A DNA stretch of 64,000 nt, taken from positions 16,558,360-16,622,359 of the forward strand of contig NC_039368.1 of the NCBI RefSeq assembly GCF_003573695.1, given 5' to 3'. The notes under the pieces are model-generated. The model worked only from the letters and a program-made list of their open reading frames with translations, did no database searches and was not told where the DNA came from. Positions 59,190-64,000 of the stretch are shown piece by piece. The DNA is from Papaver somniferum. Lineage: Eukaryota; Streptophyta; Magnoliopsida; Ranunculales; Papaveraceae. Position 1 is the stretch's first letter. Every line of letters begins with the position of its first letter. The translations under genes and the position numbers were made by a program.

Positions 59190-59555
59190 CTAGGCAACAA
59201 TATCTTTGAGAAATTCCTTATCGTTCCCGAACTCCTTGTCGTCAACAGCCATCAAAATATAAGGTTCGTGGAGGAAGGAGTCAATACCAACAAACCGTCT
59301 TGGATGATGATGTCGAACCAGGGCCTTTTGAATTTCCAAAGATATTAAAACACAAGCATTTATTTCACTAATCTCCTTTCTTACTTCCTTCAACTCATCA
59401 AAAACATCGCAAAACTTCTGAGAGTTAGAAGGGACAACCCTTGGCTTTCTTGTATTCCTCCTCTTTCTTTTCAAGGAAGGAGTTACTGGAGATTTCTCTT
59501 TTTCCTTGATTGATGGCTTAATAATCATATTGACATCTTTTCCATCCAAAGACAT
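59190..59555 (-). CDS. E2-family internal ORF, unrecognised, basic
   Basis: The 121 residues start at an ATG. The N-terminal third is strongly basic (PSLKRKRRNTRKPRVVP). The middle is a likely short coiled coil (VFDELKEVRKEISEINACVL), and the end is acidic (VDDKEFGNDKEFLKDIVA). It has no zinc knuckle or gag signature. It might be a relic Gag-like or accessory protein of the E2 family or a captured sequence. There is no second copy in the window to compare. Confidence 0.35.
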   Translation of the reverse strand: MSLDGKDVNMIIKPSIKEKEKSPVTPSLKRKRRNTRKPRVVPSNSQKFCDVFDELKEVRKEISEINACVLISLEIQKALVRHHHPRRFVGIDSFLHEPYILMAVDDKEFGNDKEFLKDIVA

Positions 59556-59863
59556 GATGCTTAGAGAACAGTTATAAACAACTGGTTTTGGTGAGTGGAA
59601 TTCACAATCTCATCAAGAAGTCTTAAGATATAAAAGATATCAGAAAGGAAAAAAGAATGTAGGGTTCGCAACCATTAAACAGGTTCGTAGACGCCCAACT
59701 CTAAACCCTATAGAGAGTATAATTGTCTATAATAACCCTTTAATTTATTTGATAGACAGGAAAAACAATCCTAAGAAAAAAAACTTTTCCTAAAGCCTAA
59801 GCGGTACACAATCTTATCTCTTTTTGATCAGGCACATGAGACAAGATTTACCAAACAACACAA

Positions 59864-60064
59864 TTAATTTGTGATGTGGTGAACAATAATTTGTACACCA
59901 TTTTCCTCTCCAGAGGAATCCTCAGACTTCTGTCTATCAAAGCGATTTGACCATACCTTCTTCTCTAATGGTTTTATTTTGTCTTTGGAAACCAACTTCT
60001 TAGACGAAGATAAAATCCTACATACCTCAGCAGTCTTCTTAGGAAGTTTAAGCTTCCTTGCCAA
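59864..60064 (-). CDS. E2-family internal ORF, upstream, truncated
   Basis: The 66 residues are Lys-rich (ARKLKLPKKTAEVCRILSSS, LEKKVWSNRFDR) and end EENGVQIIVHHITN. It starts only 30 bp from the deletion junction with the 5' LTR, so its true N-terminus may be lost. Composition matches the downstream ORF, and both may be parts of one Lys-rich protein. The family is not recognised. Confidence 0.3.
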   Translation of the reverse strand: MARKLKLPKKTAEVCRILSSSKKLVSKDKIKPLEKKVWSNRFDRQKSEDSSGEENGVQIIVHHITN

Positions 60065-60094
60065 TCGATTTGATCTTCGTTGAAGTTTGTCTTT

Positions 60095-61317
60095 AGATGA
60101 AAACCTGATTTAGAATCAAGCTAATATTTCTCTACCGTTAGATCGAAAACTTAGCTTTTTATACACAAATGAAATGCACACTACTAGGTTTGTTAACCGT
60201 ACCCAAACGTGTATATTTGTTGGTTTAACAATAGTTAACCAAAAGGTTATCCATATGAGCATTTCATACCAACCATATTCTTCTTCACTATAACTAGTTC
60301 AAATGACTCAATTGAACTAGTTTAAGAGTTGTTCAATTGCAAGAAAATCTTATGTACTACACAAGACATAATTGAAGTAAAGATGATTTGATTCACTCGA
60401 CTCGGTTCATGAAATTTATAGCAACGGTTTGCAAATTGCATTCCTTAGTCTTTATAAGTTTAAGTTCAGAAATCATCTTCAGATATATAACCTTCTTAAG
60501 TTCGCACACTAGGTTCGCGGACTTAAGCAAACCGATCAGAGTTTACAAAATCCAGCAGAAAATCTCGGCAAATACTTTCCCCCGGTTCGCGGACTGGTAC
60601 TCACGCAACAAGTTTGTCAACTCCAGCAGAATTTCTCGGGATGAGAAGTTCGGCAGTTCGCGGACTTGGTAACAAGCCATTCTTCCGGTTTCTCTTGATC
60701 AACAAAGTTCACAAGCTTTGGTTCAAGGGGTAGGACTTATGCACATATGTGTTTCCACAACAATACTTATGCCCATCATTTGTTATGTAATCTAAACTCT
60801 CATTCCAACCATTGAAACATTCTTAGAGGACGTTATATAGTTGTTACACCATTTCTCGTAAAAGCAATTTTCAAAGTGATTGAAACATATCATGACTTTC
60901 GTCACTAGGTAAAGATAAACATGGTCGAAGCGAAACGATTACCAACAAATATTTGGAGATATATATAGGTGAGGTACACTCGTCTCGAAATACCAAATGT
61001 GTATAATCTAAGTCTATATATATCATACGACTTTTTGTCTCAAGAAGTAGGAGATAGAGTAGATAGACTTTTGAGTGACAGATAAGTTCAAGTCTTGTCA
61101 TACCTTTTTGTCGAGAAGTTCCACCGGTTCCTTGAGTAGTTCTTATTCTTGTATGATGAATCACCATGAAGTCCTTGAGCTCAACTACACATTATATCCT
61201 AGTCCGAGACTTAGCTATGGTAGACTAGAAATCAAGACTTGTAGTTTTGATCACTAACATTGACAAACATGCTTGAGATAGCAACACATGCGAGTTCGAC
61301 CGAGCAATGCTCTAACA
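60095..61317 (-). repeat. E4 5' LTR, truncated
   Basis: It follows 56270-57493 of the 3' LTR from TAGATGAAAACCTGATTTAG to the end GAGCAATGCTCTAACA. The missing half would have joined the primer site. The break falls in a stretch TTTAGATGAAAA that occurs in the LTR, so an illegitimate-recombination deletion is likely. Confidence 0.88.
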
Positions 61318-61970
61318 AGAATGACCTCAAATGGGGAGAGTTCTTTTGAACTTGTGCATAATTTCCCAATTTGAGGGGAGTGAGGATGTGGAATATTATA
61401 GGGGTTATGTTGTATCTTTAAACTCCTTGATGAATGCATTTAGCTTCGGATTTATGATTGAATTTAAACTAGTTGGTATGTATTTTTCTTTTAGTCATGA
61501 AATGTCTCTTTCAGAAATTTCATTAGGATCCCGTTCTTGTACCTTTGCCAATTTTATTGACAAAAAGGGGGAGAATTAACATATGGTTCATACTACAAAT
61601 ACATATGGTTTTCGGATCATTATGTAAGGGGGAGTGATTTCCATGTGAGATGGAGTATTGAATAAGAGGGAGTGATACATATCACCATAGTATTATTGTC
61701 GAAGTTGTGATATAATTGAACTTTGATACTGTGTAATAATACTATGACACTGTATAAGAATGATCGAGAACTATGTTTTCTCATTGTTATAGCTACGGAT
61801 TTTCGACAACGGTGATGCTGAACTTACAACCTTTGGGATCATTGGAGTACTTGGAAGTGACGAAGATTTCGAGTAATGTTGAATATTAGGCATGTGGAAT
61901 AGGAGCTACTAAAGTTTATGTATCTTTTTTGTATTCCATATGCATTGATAGTTTTGTCACTAAAATTGAC

Positions 61971-61982
61971 AAAGGGGGAGAT
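61971..61982 (+). other. F polypurine tract
   Basis: AAAGGGGGAGAT lies directly before the F 3' LTR. Several further G-rich tracts (AAAAGGGGGAGAA at 61563, AAGGGGGAG at 61626) lie upstream, as in E1 and E4. Confidence 0.88.
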
Positions 61983-64000
61983 AGTTAAAGCATTGCTCGG
62001 TCGAACTCGCATGCTTTGCTATCTCAAGCATGTTTGCCAATGTTAGTGATCAAAACTATAAGTCTTTATTTCTGGTCTACTATAGTTAAGTCTCAGACTA
62101 GGATAGAAAGTGTAGTTGAGCTCAATAACTCCATGGCGATTCATCATACAAGACGAAGAACTACTCAAGGAACCGATGGAACTTTATCAACAAAAAGGTA
62201 TGTGGATACTTGAACTTATCTATCAATCAAAAGTCTATATACTCTATCTCATACTTTGAGACAAAAGTCGTTTTTCTATATAGACTTTGATTATACACAA
62301 TTGCTATTTTGAGCCGAGTATATCTCGCCTATCTATATCTTGAAATATGTGTTGGTAAGCTTTCGCTTCAACCAAGTTTATCTTTACCTAGTGACAAAAG
62401 TCATGTTATGTTTCAATCACTTTGAAAATTTCTTTGACGAGAAATGGTTTAACAACTATATGACGTCCTCTAGGAATGTTTCAATGATTGAAATGAGAGT
62501 TTAGATTATATAACCAATGGTGGACATAATCATTGTTGTGGAAACACATATATGTACAAGTCCTTATTCCTTGAACCAAAGTTTGCGAACTTTTTTGATC
62601 AAGAGAAACGGAACTAGTGTTGTGAACTCAGTCCGCGAACTGGCGGAAGTTCTCATTCCGAGAATATCTGCTGGAGTTTGTGAACTCCTTCCGGAAACTT
62701 AAGTCCCCGAACCCAGTCCGCGAACTTGAGTTAGGTTATATCTAAATATGATTGTTTTGAACTTATACTCATAAATACTAAGGAATGCAGTTTGCAAACC
62801 GTGGTTATAAAGTTCATGAACCGATTCAAGTGAAAATCAAATCATCTTTGCTTCAATTGTGTATTGTGTAGTTACATAAGATTTTCTTGCAATTGAACAA
62901 CTCTCTAACTAGTTCATTTGAGTCATTTGAACTAGTTATGGTGAAGAAGAATATGGTTGATATGGAAGTGATCACATGGCTAACCATTGTTGAACCAACA
63001 AATGTACAAGTTTGGGTACAGTTACACAAACCTAGAAACGTGCATTTCAATTGTGTGTAACAAGATAAATTTTCGATCTAACGGTTGAAGATATTAGCTT
63101 GAATCTAATCAGGTTTTCATCTAACGGTGAATATTAAATGCTTTGTTACTAAGCTAACATTGATTGCAAACCCTGATTTGAAAGACTATATAAGGAGAAC
63201 TCTAGCATCTGTGCAAAACTAATCCCCACACCTTATGTGTGATACTAGTTCGTTTGCTAGATTCGATTCTCCTTTAACCTTTGGTTTCTTCTTAAAAACC
63301 AGGTTAACGACTTAAAGATTTCATTGAGATTGTGAAGCCAGACCGATACTACTTTAATCGTAGTTGTTTGATCTGATCTTGCATCTTCTATCGTCCGAGT
63401 ACAATCAGATTTATTGGCTTGAGATATATATCTCCGACAGGCAAGATATAAAAAGTAATCACAAACATATTCGTCTCATTGTTTGTGATTCCAAAACATC
63501 TTGTTTCGCTACCATACGATTAAGATTGTTGTGAGGTGATTGATAACTCTAGGATGTTCTTCGGGAATATAAGACCGGATTATCAATTGGTTCCTGTTCA
63601 CCTTGATTTATCAAAAGACGGAACAAAACCTTTAGGGTTTATCTGTGGGAGGCAGATTGATCATTTCAATAGACTTGTCTGTGTGAGACAAATTGGTTTA
63701 TTTCAAGTCTTCGACTTTGGGTCGTAGCAGCTCTTAGTTGTGGGTGAGATCAACTAAGGGAATCAAGTGCGTAGTATCCTGCTGGGATCAGAGACGTAGG
63801 GAGCACAACTGTACCTTGGATCAGTGTGAGATTGGTTGGGGTTCAACTACAGTCCAATCCAAAGTTAGCTTGGAGTAGGATAGTGTCTGTAGCGGCTTAA
63901 TACAATGTGTGTTCAATCTGGACTAGGTCCCGGGGTTTTTCTGCATTTGCGGTTTCCTCATTAACAAAATTCTGGTGTCTGTGTTATTCCTATTTCCGCA
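61983..64000 (+). repeat. F 3' LTR, runs off the window
   Basis: It starts AGTTAAAGCATTGCTCGG (TGTTAGAG changed) and follows the E2 LTR to the window end, which falls just inside the conserved block (GCATTTGCGGTTTCCTC at about 63942). By comparison with copy A about 400 bp are missing. Confidence 0.9.

Larger units (their letters stand above)
55080..61317 (-). mobile_element. E4: E2-family element, minus strand, nested in F
   Basis: The 3' LTR is complete (55080-57493). The 5' LTR (60095-61317) lacks its R/U5 half, and the primer site is gone with it. The target duplication is GGAAT (55075-55079) against AGAAT (61318-61322), four of five matching. The flanking F sequence joins cleanly across it (CTTCGGGAAT then GACCTCAAATGG, as in the E4 internal near 58160). 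Only two short unrecognised ORFs lie inside. The lost primer site makes the copy unable to move. Confidence 0.9.
53670..64000 (+). mobile_element. F: E2-family element with internal deletion, split by E4
   Basis: Plus-strand pieces are a truncated 5' LTR (53670-54695), a short internal piece (54696-55079), then after the E4 insertion another internal piece (61323-61970), a polypurine tract and the 3' LTR from 61983 past the window end. The 5' LTR lacks its second half, and the primer site and most of the internal region are deleted. The left flank is GTAGT (53665-53669), so GTAGT is expected right after the 3' LTR, at roughly 64.4 kb. Confidence 0.85.

Overview
The window is plant nuclear DNA and almost all of it is transposable-element sequence. 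The evidence is long LTR retrotransposons with initiator-Met-tRNA primer sites, a Ty3/gypsy element with two RNase H domains, Mutator-like elements with 9-10 bp target duplications, a Stowaway-type MITE, an L1-type LINE remnant, one intron-less nuclear tRNA-Leu(CAA) and a small secreted-peptide gene of CEP type. A eudicot is likely. An early-diverging eudicot such as a poppy relative is only a guess from the look of the repeats. All element names below (E1, E2, E3, E4, F, G, A1, A2) are local labels.

Layout. 1-1816 is gene-poor. 1822-4237 is an intact solo LTR of family E2 with a perfect 5-bp duplication, beside a diverged E1-type LTR end (4243-5663). 6395-18577 is a second E2 solo LTR, split by a complete E1 element on the minus strand (7441-17069). 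18590-21461 holds a broken unrecognised coding fragment and a LINE ORF2 tail. 21971-24003 is a Mutator-like element (A1) carrying hairpin arrays. 24252-32510 is a decayed Tat-lineage Ty3/gypsy element on the minus strand, with gag, protease, reverse transcriptase, two RNase H domains and integrase all recognisable but broken. 32511-38424 is the most host-like stretch, with candidate exons and the CEP-like gene at 35226-35576. It is followed by the tRNA-Leu (38425-38508) and a tandem repeat containing tRNA-like modules. 39962-41598 is a second Mutator-like element (A2) with its own hairpin array. 42012-42710 holds a 94-bp tandem repeat and a third hairpin array. 43002-43517 is the C-terminal end of a repeat-associated nuclease-like ORF. 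The right end is nested: E3 (44250-52476, minus) sits inside an E1-family fragment G, and E4 (55080-61317, minus) sits inside an E2-family element F (53670 to beyond the window).

How it works together. E1 and E3 have exact 5-bp duplications, primer sites and polypurine tracts, but encode only Gag-like protein (a UBN2 gag domain in E3, zinc knuckles, a coiled coil) and no polymerase. The E2 family has only short unrecognised ORFs. They look like a non-autonomous long-LTR group that depends on an autonomous Ty1/copia partner not present here. The LTRs of all three families share one conserved block of about 70 bp although most of the rest differs.

The most unusual signal is a recurring architecture of short inverted-repeat (hairpin) arrays in A1, A2, at 42367-42710 and in the E2 LTRs. 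The arms change in step between arrays, and once within an array, so that pairing is kept.
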